In this document: positions 24,532-39,600 of the stretch, piece after piece
Position numbering within the stretch: position 1 is the first letter of the stretch
How the letters are laid out: each line of letters begins with the position of its first letter
Origin: Seriola aureovittata
Taxonomy: Eukaryota; Chordata; Actinopteri; Carangiformes; Carangidae
Direction of reading: 5' to 3'
DNA length: 64,000 bases
Assembly (NCBI RefSeq): GCF_021018895.1
Contig: NC_079373.1
Span: forward strand, 20,344,501 to 20,408,500
Program-made: the position numbers and the translations under genes
The notes under the pieces: model-generated
Databases searched by the model: none
What the model was told of the DNA's origin: nothing
What the model saw: only the letters and a program-made list of their open reading frames with translations

Positions 24532-27500
24532 GTAAGCCTGCATCAGCACAAACTCTATGATTCAGTTAAAGGCGGTTTTGTTTGATGCTGACTTCAGTTA
24601 AAATTTCACCCTGTATTAAAATGCGATCTGTACCCGGATACGTTATCGCGATAATAAATGATCTAATCTCCCATTTGCGTTTACACCTGGTATTTTTAGT
24701 GAGTTCTTGTTATCCTCGATGAGATCGAATGTCTGTCGTCCGGAGCAAAACCTCTGCAAAACCTCTGCATGAGTAATTTGAGGTGGCAGCGAATCAGCTG
24801 TAGGTGTCAAATACTGCGTTTACACCTAACACAATGCGAGCCAGACTACTTCCAGAAGTGGTCAGGAAGATCCAATCACATTCTGATCACGGCGCATTTA
24901 CGACTTGCATTAACATGTCTGGATAATGTTGTCCGGATACAGATTGCACTTTATGACCAGGTGTAAACGCAGAGGAATCATGTAATGCGATGCTCATGTT
25001 TACCAGCCAAGCGGATGTGTCATTGCTTTATATTGGTTTGTCGCCTTCTCTGGGTTTCATCGTTTACATTTCTGACCCAAAAAAGAGATAAGACTGTAAA
25101 TATAGCTATATTATTATTATTATTATTATTAATATTAATAATATTATCTAGTAGAGTTTTGAAATATTATCTGCACGCAAAGTTCTATTAGCCAGCTAAT
25201 AAAATTTCCCTTGGGATGAATGAAGCGCTAGTTTAACTAATCTCATTTTAAACTCAAATTCGAGTCAAGAGGAAGTTTATTTTTCCCAATAAAACAACTG
25301 AAGAAGTGAGATGTGTTAGAGGGCAGTGTCAAGTTGCAGTCTGAATATGTGGGTTTTCATCATGTGGCCGAAGCTGGGCAGTGACTCGGCTTTTCCAATG
25401 TGTATGGTTCTTACAGCTCATTCATAACATCTGCGTCTCCATGTTTCTAGTGTTTGATCATTGGTGCGGGGCCGTGCGGCTTACGTACAGCCATCGAGCT
25501 GGCTTTCCTGGGGGCCAAAGTGGTGCTGCTGGAGAAGAGAGATGCTTTCTCCAGGAACAATGTGCTGCACCTCTGGCCCTTCACCATCCAGGACCTCAGG
25601 GGCCTCGGGGCCAAGAAGTTCTATGGGAAGTTCTGCGCTGGTGCTATCGATCATATCAGTGAGTACACATGACAGATTTTGCTCTCGTTTGCTTACAGTA
25701 CTTGAAATGTTCATGTCATATTTGCCTGTAGGTTTTATGTTTTGTATGTATTAAGAAGATGTACGTTTTGTTGTTGTGTAGTCCTTATCTCACTTGAGTT
25801 TTGTTTCTCTCTGCCTTTGTATTGCAGGTATTCGTCAGCTTCAGTTAATGCTGCTAAAAATGGCTCTCCTGCTGGGCATTGAGATCCATGTCAACGTAGA
25901 GTTCAAGGGTCTTATCGAGCCCCCTGAAGATCAAGAGACTGAACGTGAGTGAATCAAGCTGCTGCCAGGCCAGCGCAAGAAAAAATGAATGTGAATTGAA
26001 CATGTGTTTCGATCTGAACTATGATGCATTTCTGTCACATTACATTACACATGCTCTGTTTTCTTAGGGATAGGCTGGAGGGCTGAGGTCCATCCCAAGA
26101 CACACCCTGCCAGTGAGCTGGAGTTTGATGTCATCATCGGAGCAGACGGAAGGAGAAACACACTACCAGGCAAGTCTGTGTTTACAGGCTGGGAGAAATG
26201 CATTAGTAATGCAGATTTATCTTGACTAAACAAAGAAAGCACAGGGAACACTGTTTGTTTGTTTCTTCACGTGGACACGGAGGTCAGTCATAATGATTAT
26301 GATCTCACTTGTGTACAGCTGTGGTCGGGTGCCTGACCTCACTCCATTCCTCACGCATGAATGAGCATTTGTGCACATCTGTGTGTGTGTGTGTATATGT
26401 GTGTGCGTGCGTGCGTGAGTGTGCGTGTGTGTGTGTATGTGTGTGAGTCTGGCTGCTACATCCGACTTCAGAGAGTGTTTGCTCTCCCAGCAGAGCAGAA
26501 TAGGAATTGTTGAATTGGCTGTCTGTTTCCTCAGTGAGTGTTTGGGCCTCACACACTGCCACACTGGCAAAGCGAGCCCCCATGGAGCAGAGTACCATGA
26601 CCCCTCTCTGTACTACTGACTGCTGCATTACAGAGGGGAAGCAGCGGGCTCCCTCTGGGATAACCATAAACTACATTCACACAGCTTGAAAAGCCAGCAA
26701 GTTGTTTGTGATACAGAACATCTGGTTGCGTTTATAATGTGTAGTATGCATTTGCAGGTTTTGACATGTTGTAAAAGCAGATATGAGTTGGCACATTTAG
26801 CTAGTTTAGTTTAGTTAAGTCTTTTATCGGAAACGTTTTAAATCTGTGTGTTCACAGTTCTGGGTCCGTGCACCCTGAGTCTTGACCTTAAGCTCACGCG
26901 CTGTCTGCTTCCTCCCTGTAATCCCCAGGGTTTCGGCGTAAGGAGTTCCGGGGCAAGCTTGCCATCGCCATCACTGCTAACTTCATCAACAGGAACACGA
27001 CAGCGGAGGCAAAGGTCGAGGAGATCAGCGGTGTGGCCTTCATCTTCAACCAGAAGTTCTTTCAAGACCTCAGAGAGGCAACAGGTCTGCCACAGCTCCA
27101 CTCTGATGCATTTCTTTACTTTACAGGGATTTTCATGTCTTTTCTTAAGGTAACAGTATGATACAAGACCTTAAGATGCAGCATTAAACATAACAATTGT
27201 TGGATTTATTTTTTGGTTTTTGTAAAAACTCCAGCTAGTTCTTGAATGCAGTGGATGCCAAAAAATGAAGGTAAATAGGACAAATAATCTGTCCTTTGAT
27301 CACAGTTCTGAATTTGTCAGCTCATCCAATTAAAATGCTTGACATTAGGTTTGATGCCAAGCCTGTCCACAGTTTATTGCTGACATGACGATGTCCCTGG
27401 GGGCTTTGGTTCTGTGCTCTGAGTCGTGAAATTGCCGCTCTTGTCCTCTAATGGCAACATGGCGGAGAGCTACGGCAATAAGGAAAAGGATTGTCCTTGG

Positions 27501-27658
27501 AATGTAACAATACGTCTTTCTGTCGGTCTTTTTAGGTATTGACCTGGAAAACATTGTCTACTACAAGGATGACACGCACTACTTTGTGATGACTGCCAAA
27601 AAACAGAGCCTGCTGGAGAAAGGAGTCATTCTGCATGTGAGTGATCAAAGCCCAGAGC

Positions 27659-27691
<33 letters not shown>

Positions 27692-30600
27692 GCGTGTGCG
27701 TGTGGGTGTGCGTGTGTTTGAGAGACAATTGTTGAGTTTCCTTCTGTCTCTCTGTAGTAGACATAAAGACCATACGCACACACAGACCGACAAAATAACA
27801 AGTCTGGCTCTCTCTTGCTTTCTGTCTTGCTCTCTTTCATTCTTTCAGTCTTTTATTCTCCTTCTGTTTTTGCCCAGTATCGGCCTAATGGTCTAACCAA
27901 GCCAACAGTGTTCAGCAACAAACTGCCAACTCAAGCAGACGTACTGAGTGTTTGCGCCCTGATTTTACATGGCAGTTTCCTCTTCCTGGCCACTTTCCAC
28001 AGGAAACCGGAAAGACCGTTTTACATTTCTGTCTTCACGTACTAGCATTGCTGAAGGTGTGCTGTGTGGTAGGTTTAGATTGCCTTGAACTGTTTTTTTT
28101 AACTGAGCCTACTTGTAAACCTACTCACAGTCATCACTTTTTCACTCAGATAAATTTAGCTGCCTTACATAGACACAGCCGTTCTGCATGTTTTGGTATC
28201 CCTGTGCGTGTGTGTGCAAGTCTGTGTTTGTTTTCATGGCGAGCTGATGACATTAATGAGGTTTTGGTATTCACTGAAGTCTGAAGCCAGAGGGGATTTG
28301 GAGTTAGTAGGCACATGTTAATGAAAAGGCACAATTTACTACAACTGGTTTTTGACAGACAGTCCAAGACAGATCCTTTTATAGCAATGACTATGACTCT
28401 TGAAAATGGATAGAGGAAGGGTGGGAGGGCTTGGCAGAAGACCGGCGAGTTCACAAAGTTCAAGGCAAACCAAAAAAAAAAAAAAACCTTATTCATATCT
28501 TCCACTACCCTGCCCTTCCCCTTACCCACCATCACCACCAGCCTGGCCTGGGCAACCAGGGAGCTTGAAGATGGAAGAATGTACCTCTCACCACCCTCTA
28601 TGAAAACATGTCACTTTGAAAGCATGCAGTGATTTGATGCTACATGTTGGAGAGACTTGTGAACAGCACAGTTCGTTCCCCTGCGAGTGCTTCCTTGTAG
28701 CACAGTCAAGTTACAGAGACTGTCACCTTGAAATTATAACTTTTTGTAGGGACGTTCAGGTGTTTTGTTATTACTATTTAAATTGTCTTTCATTACTTCT
28801 GAATGTCATTTTTGTCTTTTTTAAGACATTTCTTCTTCAAATTCAAGTTTATCACAACACAAACCACAACTATCATCCCCACATACGTTTGCTTTTACAT
28901 TATTCTCTCTAGGAATCCTTTTAGTTAACCGGTTTATTCATTTTAACTATGCCTCCCTAGGTATTTGTATGGTGCACTCACTTTAGAATAAATGTTATTC
29001 TACATGCTACATGTTCTGCTGCCACAAGAGTCTGGTTCAGAATGAGTAAAATCTGCACCTGAAACACTCTACGAGCTGTCCCACAGTGATTTCTCATGCG
29101 TTATCCATGAGCATTGCCATCATTTGCTCCAGTCATGGATTTCTCCAAGTGGAATAATCTGGTAAAAAGTACACCTCCTCTGAGATCAGCTGTGTAGTTC
29201 GTGCTTGCTCACATCAACATGACAGCAGCGGCCCTGAGAATCCTGTGAAGCTCTTTTATTCTGCTCTTGGCTTCTGTTAACCTTGTGTTAATATTATTTT
29301 GTCAGTGACTAAACTGACTGCAAACAAACTTTTGTTTGTATTTAATTAATGTACTATGAGTCAACTTAATTTTTCTGCCACAGCTGCAAACAAACTTCTT
29401 TCTCATGCTGAATGAGTCACTGCCAGAAGTGCTGGTGGACATCTCTGCTTTCATCAGTATTTTTCTTAATGCCTCTTGTAATCTCACCTCAATCTCTTAT
29501 CTCTGCTGTAGGACTACGCAGACACAGAGCTGCTGCTCTCCAGAGCTAATGTAGACCAGGCTGCCCTGCTGTCTTACGCCCGTGAGGCTGCGGATTTCTC
29601 CACCAGCCACCAGCTGCCCACACTGGACTTTGCCATCAACCACTACGGCCAGCCCGACGTAGCCATGTTCGACTTCACCTGCATGTACGCCTCCGAGAAC
29701 GCCGCCATGGTGCGCCAACGCAATGGCCACAAGCTGCTGGTGGCGCTGGTGGGAGACAGCCTGTTGGAGGTGAGAGATGCGACAGGTTTCAACAGACTAT
29801 GTTTAACTCAAGTTCAGTCAGCGGCACAGTCCTACCCCTTTTGTTATTCCATATCCGTGGTTCTTTTGTGGCCTTATTTGGTTGTTGAATACGATGTTCG
29901 CTGTTGTCTCCAGCCCTTCTGGCCCATGGGCACTGGCATCGCTCGAGGTTTCCTGGCAGCCATGGACTCGGGCTGGATGGTGAAGAGCTGGGCTCAGGGA
30001 AAAACCCCTCTCGAGGTGCTGGCTGAGAGGTGAGGGCGTGGAAACACTGATGCATACACACCAAACTCCCTGTATTTTGTTCCTGTACTCACATTCAAAC
30101 ACTCGTGCACGCACAGCCACACACATGCACACACACATGTTCCATCTCTTCAAACACACCCTTTTATCTCTAAGTGCTTTACTAGGAAATCTGCCTGTAT
30201 GTGATTTCAAGCATCAGTCCCACCTCTTCTGGTACTAATGGGATAAGTGGCTCTCATAAGAACTGAATGGAATGTGACTTCTCTGTTCCGCACTAACTCT
30301 CTGTGCCCTTTGATAACAATGTTAATGCGATTTTGTTTATGTGTAGAATCCATCTATATTTTCTTGCCTCTAATACAACTCTGCCCATACGGCGAATGGG
30401 ATTGTGTTACATTTTGTAAAAAGTGTTTCCTCTGTCCTTTAGGGAGAGTATATACCGTCTACTGCCCCAGACCACACCAGAAAACGTCAGTAAGAACTTC
30501 AGCCACTACAGCGTGGATCCGACCACACGTTATCCCAACATTAGCCTTAACTTCCTCAAGCCCAGCCAGGTGAGAATGGGAGCCAACAATCCCAAGTGTC

Positions 30601-33600
30601 TCTATTGTTGCTTCGTTGTACACATAGATTTATGGTACTGGTTAAAAGTCGAGGATACTGCAGCTGCGCTATGGAATTTCTACATGTTATTTTGATAGAC
30701 AGGTGACACAAGTTTTGATCATGTAATTATGTGTTACGTTGCAGATGCGTCACCTCTTTGACACAGGGGAGTCGAGGGAAATGCGCATTGAAATAGAGAA
30801 TGTTATCAACACCTCAACACCCAAGTTGGCCAGGAATGGTTTGTATCCCTTGCGTTTTATTCATGTTAAAAGTCAACCTTAATGTGCTCATCGATCACTG
30901 TAGGATTTTGCTGCAATCACTGTTGCTGAAATGTAACAATGAACTATTTTCACTCTAGAAAATTGCCTGCTTGACAAGCAGTTGCAAGGTAACACAAAGT
31001 CCAAATGCATGGTGTTGCTTTTCAGGGATTCCTAATAGTTTTAACAGTTTTGAAGTTTACCTGCTATGTATTCATGAATGAGTAATATGAAATGATTACT
31101 GGAATGATGGAACTTTGTGGATGGACTGATTGCAGCCTTTAAAAATTTCCTTTGCGTGCACTAACTCGGTTATTGATGCTCTCCCTGGTTATATTCAACA
31201 CTTAATGTCCATTCTAGCTGTTTAAAGGTTACCTGTGAATTCTGCATCCTCTCCTAACCTCTCATTTGCATCCTTTTTACTCCTTTACATCAGAGAAATG
31301 TTTTACATCTCACGGTTCATAATACTTACGCACTGACTGGTTGAAACTGGTACTAACAAGGATGATGAGGCCATGGATGCTAAAAAAACTTTATAATCCT
31401 ACGCTCAGCCTTGCCGGACCAAGGCCATGAGATTGCCCAGCAAGAGATGTGTAGTGCTTTCCAGAAACAGTTTGCCATTTCTTGCGTGGTTTTATCCAGA
31501 TTCTGTTCAAGCTGATGCTTTAACATCAAGCCTTTCATTTTCTCTTTTCTGCCACACCAGAGTCTGTAGCTCGATCTAGTAAACTGCTCAACTGGTGCCA
31601 GAGACAAACGGAGGGCTACAGGAATGTTAATGTAACAGACCTTACTATGTCTTGGAAGAGCGGTCTGGCCCTGTGCGCCCTCATTCACCGATACAGACCG
31701 GATCTCATGTGAGTATTCTGAAAGAAATACATGCAGAACCTACACAACTTGGAGCACAGATTAATACAGATGGTAAATTAGTTTTACTATTTTTGGACCG
31801 TTGCAAACTCTGCCGAGTGTATCCCAAGAGTGAAAGGGTTAAAAGCGCTGCGGCGTCCGGAATGACTGGCCTGCTGTGTTTATATGAGTTAGTTGAGTTG
31901 CTAATGATGTTTATTGTCTGGTTGGGACCTTGGTTTTGGAGAGTATATCACTGTAAATGAGGTGACATCTACCAGTCATAATGGCCTCTTGGGTCACTTA
32001 ACAGAGCCTTCCTCATAACCCCCCCCGCGCGCCCTCCTCCTACCACACACACACACACACAAACACTTCTTACCCGCATGCACTCCATAAACAACACAGT
32101 CTCCATCCGCATTGCCTAATGTAGTTTGTTACCGGCTGGAGGCAACGTGGCAATTATCATTATAAGCTATTAGCGTCTGTGTCCTGCCTGACCTTTACCA
32201 AGAGGTGTAGCGGTTGTGCTCTGCTGCCTTTGATAGGCCAGATGATGGGAGGAGGAGGGGACAGAGGCTGATGAGTGGAAGGTGCCTTGGGGAAAACTGC
32301 GTTCACGTGTACGCATGTACGAGACGGATGCTTTGGAGGATTGAGTGGAGGGTCTGACTCTGTGCCTGATGTGATATTCCACTGCTAATGCTTTTAAATG
32401 GGCTGTATGTGCAGTTGAAATGTATTGATGAGCGACGTTAATGGTATTTTCAGCTGCAGTATAATGACATTTACAGTAATGCTTTCCACAACATGCACAG
32501 TAGTCTGCGGTATAGAAATGCTTCTTCATTAGTTTTGGTAATGCAGGCTCACCATTATCCATCCATTGATGTTTAAAATCAGCTAAATTAGCCTGTGTGT
32601 AAATGTGTGGCATATTCATGTTACATTTAATGGATCAATATAGATTAAGATAACGAGATGAATGCTCATTGTTATATGATGGGATCTGTCTGTTTGTCCC
32701 TTATCTTTGACATTTCATGTCCCACCCCATTCCAACATTGTCTTTTGATTCTTCTCTCTCCTGCTCCCTCCTTCCTCTCGCCCTCAGTGACTTCGACTCG
32801 CTGGACGAGCGAGACCAGGAGAAGAACAACCAGTTGGGTTTTGACGTGGCGGAGAAGGAATTTGGCATCTCGCCCTGCATGACTGGCAAGGAGATGTCTT
32901 CTGTGGTGGAGCCAGACAAACTCTCTATGGTCATGTACCTCAGCCAGTTCTATGAGATGTTTAAGGACACAGTGCCGCCTGGAGGTGAGAGTGGGTGATG
33001 CACTAGGACTCCTTGTTCTGCAATCTGGTTTTGGGAGGTGTCTGTAATTACAGAAATGTCATCTTTGGACGGATGCAGTCAAAACATAATTACCTGTAAT
33101 CCTGAGAGGATTTTAGAGTGCTTTTTTCTTGCTCATAACCTATGATTTTCTTTGTGGGTTTCTGTTCAGATAACCACAACCTGAGTCCTGAGGAGAAGGC
33201 TGCACTGATAGCCAGCACCAAGTCTCCCATCTCATTCCTTAGCAAACTTGGCCAGAGCATAGCAATATCCAGGAAACGAAATCCGAAGGTCAGTGAAATG
33301 CCTGTTAGCACCCCATGATTTCTTAAAACAAATTTTCATTGTTTTGCCTGAAGTTAAAATAACGTATGACATGTCATCAGCAGGACAAAAAAGAGAAGGA
33401 TGTAGACGGTTTGGGGAAGAGGAGGAAAACTAGCCAGTCTGAAGATGTGAGTAGAACTGACAGCACAGCATATCAGATGTAGAGCTTGTGATTACTGTTT
33501 GATCAGTCTATCCGACCAGAACAGACTAATTAATCCCACTAGACTGGCGGCAGCAGGCACCAAAAAAAAAAAACCCTGTTTTCCCGCAGGAGGAAGTATC

Positions 33601-36600
33601 CAGGACCGGTCGTGACGACAGGCCGTCTGTCCCTGCTGTCCTGTCTGAGAGAAAAATGGACTGTGCTGCTGCAGGGAACCACAACAAAGTCAAGGTCATG
33701 GCCACCCAGCTACTCGCCAAGTTTGAGGAGAACGCCCCCGCCCAGCATACAGGACTCAAAAGACAGGTATGCTGGAAGTCACATGGTTCATTTTGTGGTG
33801 GGGGTGGTGGAAAGAGTTTTCCACTTGGGGAAGATTAGGCAACAGGGGGAAAGATGTTCAGACTGTGTAGGAGTTGAGATTGCCCTTTTTTTTTCTTTTT
33901 TTTTTCGCACACTTATTGTGGTTTGTTTTTCCTCACAATGAGTATTTTTGATGAGCATGTAGATTTCATATCGTTCATTCGTATGACAGCGTCTCCGGTC
34001 TCATGATGGACGAGCTGCAGGCCCACTGTATTAATGAGCACAGATCCAGAATGCTAATATTGGTCAGGCTGGGTATTGTTCCTGGGTCATGTAGGCGGCC
34101 TCATAGTGCTGACTGGGCTTGGAGGTCTCAGGCAAATTGGTTTGCCAAGCACTGGTTTTCTTGCTACTGAGGACCAACAGAGCAGAGTGGGAGGGAGATG
34201 TGGGCTGCGGAAACACTGGGCAGTATTGTGGATTGAGAGAAAGACGGCTCTCAACTGTTGCAGACTGAGAAAACGTCTTGTTACTGTGTGACTTGAAATA
34301 GCTGCTTCTGATTTGATTTTTTTTTTTATTAGAAAGGTTTATGTTTGTTTATTGCTTTTGCCATCAGATGTATGTGAAAATAGCTGATATAATTATGTTT
34401 GTCCAAAATGTAATAACGGGTAATTTGAAGGTTTCTGGGCTAAATGGTGTAGCAGTTACTTGGCTGAAGACATGTGTATTTCACCCTTTTCCATTCATTA
34501 TTCATGTGTATTTTGCATGACTTTTACTGTGAAGTGCTATTATAAACTTCTCCCAGCATGATCTTCTTATGACTCTGTCATTTCTTTAGTTTTTTTCCAA
34601 CCACTGTGCGCCTGATTCACTTCCTTTTTTTTTCTCCGTTTTTCTCTCTCCTTGTCTCCATCTCCCATCATGGACCATTTCATGATGCCTTGCATGGTTA
34701 TTCTGGCCCCCTTACTGGCCGCGTTCGCTGTCACATCATCTTTCCTTGGCCGCAAAGGGGGAATCTCTGCCCAATCTGGATCGCCTTTTGCCCCCTTCCC
34801 CGCCCCAAACCCCTGTGAATGAGCCAGTGCGCCTGGCACCTGTCCCAGCATGGAGAAAGGTAAAGAGTGGAGCCGTGCCACCCTTATCCCCTCAGAGACT
34901 AACCACTAGACTGACTCATCTAACCATATGTCCCTGTGGTGTGTCATAGTGGGGAAAGCTGCTTTATGTTGATCAGTTCTAGTCTCCTCTGAGGACAGAA
35001 TCTGTAGTGTCAGATTTGGTGGAATTAACTCTCTAGTCTGGATGCTTGGAAATGTATTGCGTGGTTAACAAAACCGTGTGAGTGTTTTAACTTCTCGATC
35101 AAATAGCTGTGCAGCTTTGTGTGTTTGTGTCTGAGAGAGAGACATACGAATGCACCGCCGTCATGGTCTCTCTCCTCCTTGCTTCTCCTGTCCTGGTTCA
35201 GAGACGCACACAGCAGCAGGAGCAGCTGAGCTTTCGCTACAAAGAAATGATCAAGTATCAGACACTGCCCAACAGACGGGAGCAGGTACGCTGGCCTGGT
35301 AGTCCTCCCAACTCCTTTCACATCCCCATTCAATCCAGGTTCACCCTCCTACAGATGAAAAAGGATTGGTGTTCCAATCCAGAAGCAAGGGGAAGGGGAG
35401 ATAGCCTCACCAAGCAGCCAGGGAACATCTTGTGAGAATCATTTTACAATATCAGACGCTGGAAAACATCTACTCAGAACAGATCCAGCCCCAGGCAGAT
35501 CAAACAACAAAGTATGAGGAGTGTTTATTTTGTTTCATGACTCCAAACTCTTGTCAACAGCTGTTCAAAGTAGGTGTTACAAATACAAGATGAAACACGA
35601 TTCTGCCACTGCATGGCATATGTCTTGCCTCAGATATTGATTTTTCTGGGTAGTTTCTGAGAAATTTTGCAGTGTTTTCTGAATTTTATGGAGAAAATAG
35701 AAATAGGACATTAGTAAACTGATTCATATTTGTAGGTAAAGACCATTGTAGGAAGGTTCATGTCCAAAACGCAACAGTAAAATTAATAATGCATGGTCAT
35801 AAAAAGCTGACAGGCCAATATATTCAAAACACTAAATGACATTTACTAATTACTACTACTAATAACTACTAACTAGTTATTAGTCTTAAGACTTAACAAA
35901 TGTGTTGAATGCAAATATGTTCCCTAGTGCTACAAGTACTCTGCAGGGTACATTTAATATTTCTGCTATGTAGAACAAATTTCAATGTTTGGTATGTGTT
36001 TTCAAGACACTGAACATAGAATAACAACAACACCTGAAAGTAGAATGTGTAGTCTTCCCCTATGATGTCTACCGTCCTCCTCTTTCTTGCTGCATTTGTC
36101 CACCACTTTTTATGGCTGGCGAGCTCCCGTTAAAGGTTCCCTGCTACAAGTGTTTCAGCCCTCCCTACGGACGCAGATACAGTTAAGGTTGCTACTTCTG
36201 CAGCAATCCTGCCCATAGGTGCACAGACATGCTGCCAACAACGAAATAAGATCCAGCGCTACATTCACTCCTGCAGCCTCAGTAGAGGACAAGCTGTAGC
36301 CGACTGCTCTGCCTTGTTGCCCCCCCCCCCCCGCTTTACTGTTTTCCCTTATGAATAACAGAGTCAGCACAGTTAAGTGCCAGATCCAGTTTTCTCATGC
36401 TGAGGCTAAGAAAGTTTTTTTTTTTTTTTGTCTTGTCACTACTTGATTAAGCATTCACATCACAGACACTGATTTAAAGCCTCAAACTCTGCTGTCTTAA
36501 AGGGATTTAATTCGCTGCTCTTCTTAAATGTCCTCTCACTCCACATTAAGCCCCTCGCTGCTGAGTAAATTAGCTGAAAGTTAGCTGTAAAGGCTGGAAA

Positions 36601-39600
36601 TAATTGTGATAATCCTAAGCTCCTCTTTACACAAAGTGTTTGAGTTTAAGTGATTGAGTTTTCAAAGCCAACTTAAAAAAAACTTTCTCCTGTAATATTG
36701 TAATGTAAGTTTCCATACATCAGCTTTATATCATAGATAATTACAGCACCGGTGAATTATTTTCCCTTTTGTCTTCCTGACTATATTTTTTAAAGTGTTT
36801 TATTGTGCTCTATACACATTGTGGATGGCCTTTTTTCAGGGTATTTGTATGGAAATGTGTGATGTGTTTTAACGGTGCTTCTACTGTTTTGTAAGTGAAT
36901 TTAACCAAGTGAAGTAGAGCACTGCACTAATTCTATTAACCATATGTGTTACTAATTTGGTGTGGAGAGTATACACAAATATTTTTGATTATAATTTATT
37001 CTCAGTTTTTGAAAGCATTAAAATCTATTATTCGACTTTGAATGACAAAGGGAAAGAAAATAATCATTGATCTTAGCACTAGCTCGTCGTTTTCATCCTC
37101 ATCCTCATCATCTTCTGCTCAATCTGCTGTCCCTGTTCATCTCTCAAGGCCAGAAGTGGTGCAGACCAACTGTCCAGCTCGGGCTCTCGGAGCTGCCCAA
37201 AGAAAACCATTCTGCTCCCTTCTTCTTCCTCCACTTCCTCGCTCTCTCTTCACTCAGAGGTGACACACAGTCTGCTGTATCTGTCTGTTTGTGTCTGTCT
37301 ATCTCTGCCACAAATCCATGGCAAACTCATCGAGTGCCCCCATACTCCCTTAGTCCCTGTGTTTACATCCACAACCAGTCTTCCTAATTATGTCTGCTGG
37401 ACCCTCAGGTTTGACCTCTGCAGTGTGTAGTTTAAATGAAAACAAAATGCTGCAATTCCCCAAGTGAACTTGCTAGAGAGGTCACAGTCTTGTTTTCTTC
37501 CCTGTGAGTGGGTAGTGCGTGTCATTATCAGAAGAGAGGCTTGTCTTTCATGCTGAAGGGTATGTTGTTGGGATGCGATGGCTTGTAAATAAATTCAGAC
37601 TCCAGAGACTTTGGCTAGTTTAAACTTATTGTCAGGCACTGTAAGAGATACTAACAAGCTGTTCTCCTAAGAGACATTCAACAACTCCTTTTTGTAATAG
37701 TCTATTTACGCTTGATGAAAACCAAAGTGTTAATACAGTTCATGTGTCTGCCCATTTCTGCCTTCAAGCCTTTATGTAAAACTCCGGACGAAGAGGAACA
37801 TGAATACTACGAAAGGCCTCTGAAATACGGGGTAGAGTAAATGAGTGATTGCATGGACATGTATTCATGTTTGTCACTGCTTGTTTGTGGTTGGAGTTTT
37901 TTGATGAGATAATGGTTGGAGCTGCTGTAAACAGACATCTATATGGAACAAACCATTATTTTCCTTTTATATAACATCATGCTATTAAAAGCATTCAGCC
38001 ATTAGATACACCCACGCAGCATCAAGTCTCAATAGGGCTTCCTTGGCAGGAATGGGAGCCGCTGCACCTGCCAGACCCAGGACCCATTCACATACCTGGT
38101 ATACAGGAACGGGTTGACCGCCTGATCTCAAAGTTTAAGGGCAAACCTGACAAGCCAAAACCAAAGGTGAACACCGTGCATGGATTTTTTTGTACGAACA
38201 TGGTTACCAGTGTTGAGTATTTTTTTTCACTTGCTATTGGTGTACTTTTGCACTTTCTCTCAAGTCTAACGCCCTCTTTCAACCATTCCTCTTTTCTCCG
38301 CGGAGCCTAAGAAAAAGCCGTCCCGTTTCTTTATAGAGCAGTGGTACTTGTCCCGAGGCCTAACTGAGAGTCCTGGTTCACCACTATCCTCTCCTGACTC
38401 TTCCAGAAAGGTTAGGTTTCTGGTGCTGTGTACTAACACTCTGAACACATCACCCTCTGTCGTACTGAGAAATAACCTCCTATGAAAGTTTTAGTTTTAG
38501 ACTCACTTGAGCTTGTTCAGTTCAGTTTGTTTATCTCAAGTGTAGTCTGTTGTTTTGCAAGGTATTTCTGTTAGATATCTCTACTAACTGCAGGGCATTG
38601 CTTTCATAGTTTACCCACTCAGGCTGACATTACTACATAAATTAAAGACTGTCAGCTTGAACTATGAAAACAATGGCTAAAGACCATCTATGGTCTGTAC
38701 CACAATGACAAGCTGTTTGGATGGGAGATTGTTTTTGGAAACCACTAAAAGGTTACATTTTCCTCAAACATCCCTTTGGATATTGAATCATCTTTTTCTC
38801 TGCAGGAGTCAGGAAGGCCTCTGAATTCTGATGACCAAATGCCGTTATATGTGCTAAGTATTCAGGAGAGGGCTGAGCAACTTGCCTCTCAGTTTGAAGG
38901 CAGGCCAGTCGCACCACAGGTGAAATTTCCCCATTAATACAGACAGCTGATTATCAGTCTAATATTTATACATGAATGCAAGTTTTTGAGAGACTCATCC
39001 TGTTGGTCAACTTCTTATTTTAGGAGTAGACAGCAAAATCATCCATGGATCCCCAGAAGGTTGTTGGCACTGTTACTATCAGGTTAAACTAGTAATTGCA
39101 GGTGGGCAGCATGTACATAAGAACTCACATTAGCTGTAAAACTAAATGGTAAATGAATGAATTTGTAGATTTTTTTGACATTTTGTGAAGGAGATGAATA
39201 GAATCTGACACAAAAATCTTACAACCACTTGTGGCTAACCTTGACTGCAGATAGGACTGAAGTTTCATCCTAAAGAGATGTAAATATAAACTGTTAAGTG
39301 AAGGATTAATGAGATTTCACCTTTAAACTACATAAAAGTGCAATTTAAAAACAAAACAAACTAAAAAACATAATAAGAATGTTTTATCTCAGTATTGCTT
39401 GCTGCCCCTTACTCAGCAGTTTAATCTAACATGTTCAAATAGAAGATGAAATAGGAATACATCTGGAAAACACATGTTTGAGGTTAATACAGGTTAGTTT
39501 ATTTGCTATTAGCACAGATACAGAGATAGGAATATTATTAATAAAGACAATTTAAAAAGATGAACCATAAAGAGCATAGAGATTACGCTGAGTAAAAATG

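Noticed and set aside
32170..32619. Minus-strand open frame of 149 codons with several Cys/His, looking faintly like a zinc finger
   Set aside because: The spacing [13 protein letters not shown] does not form a known finger, there is no promoter or splice context, and it lies in a mical3 intron.
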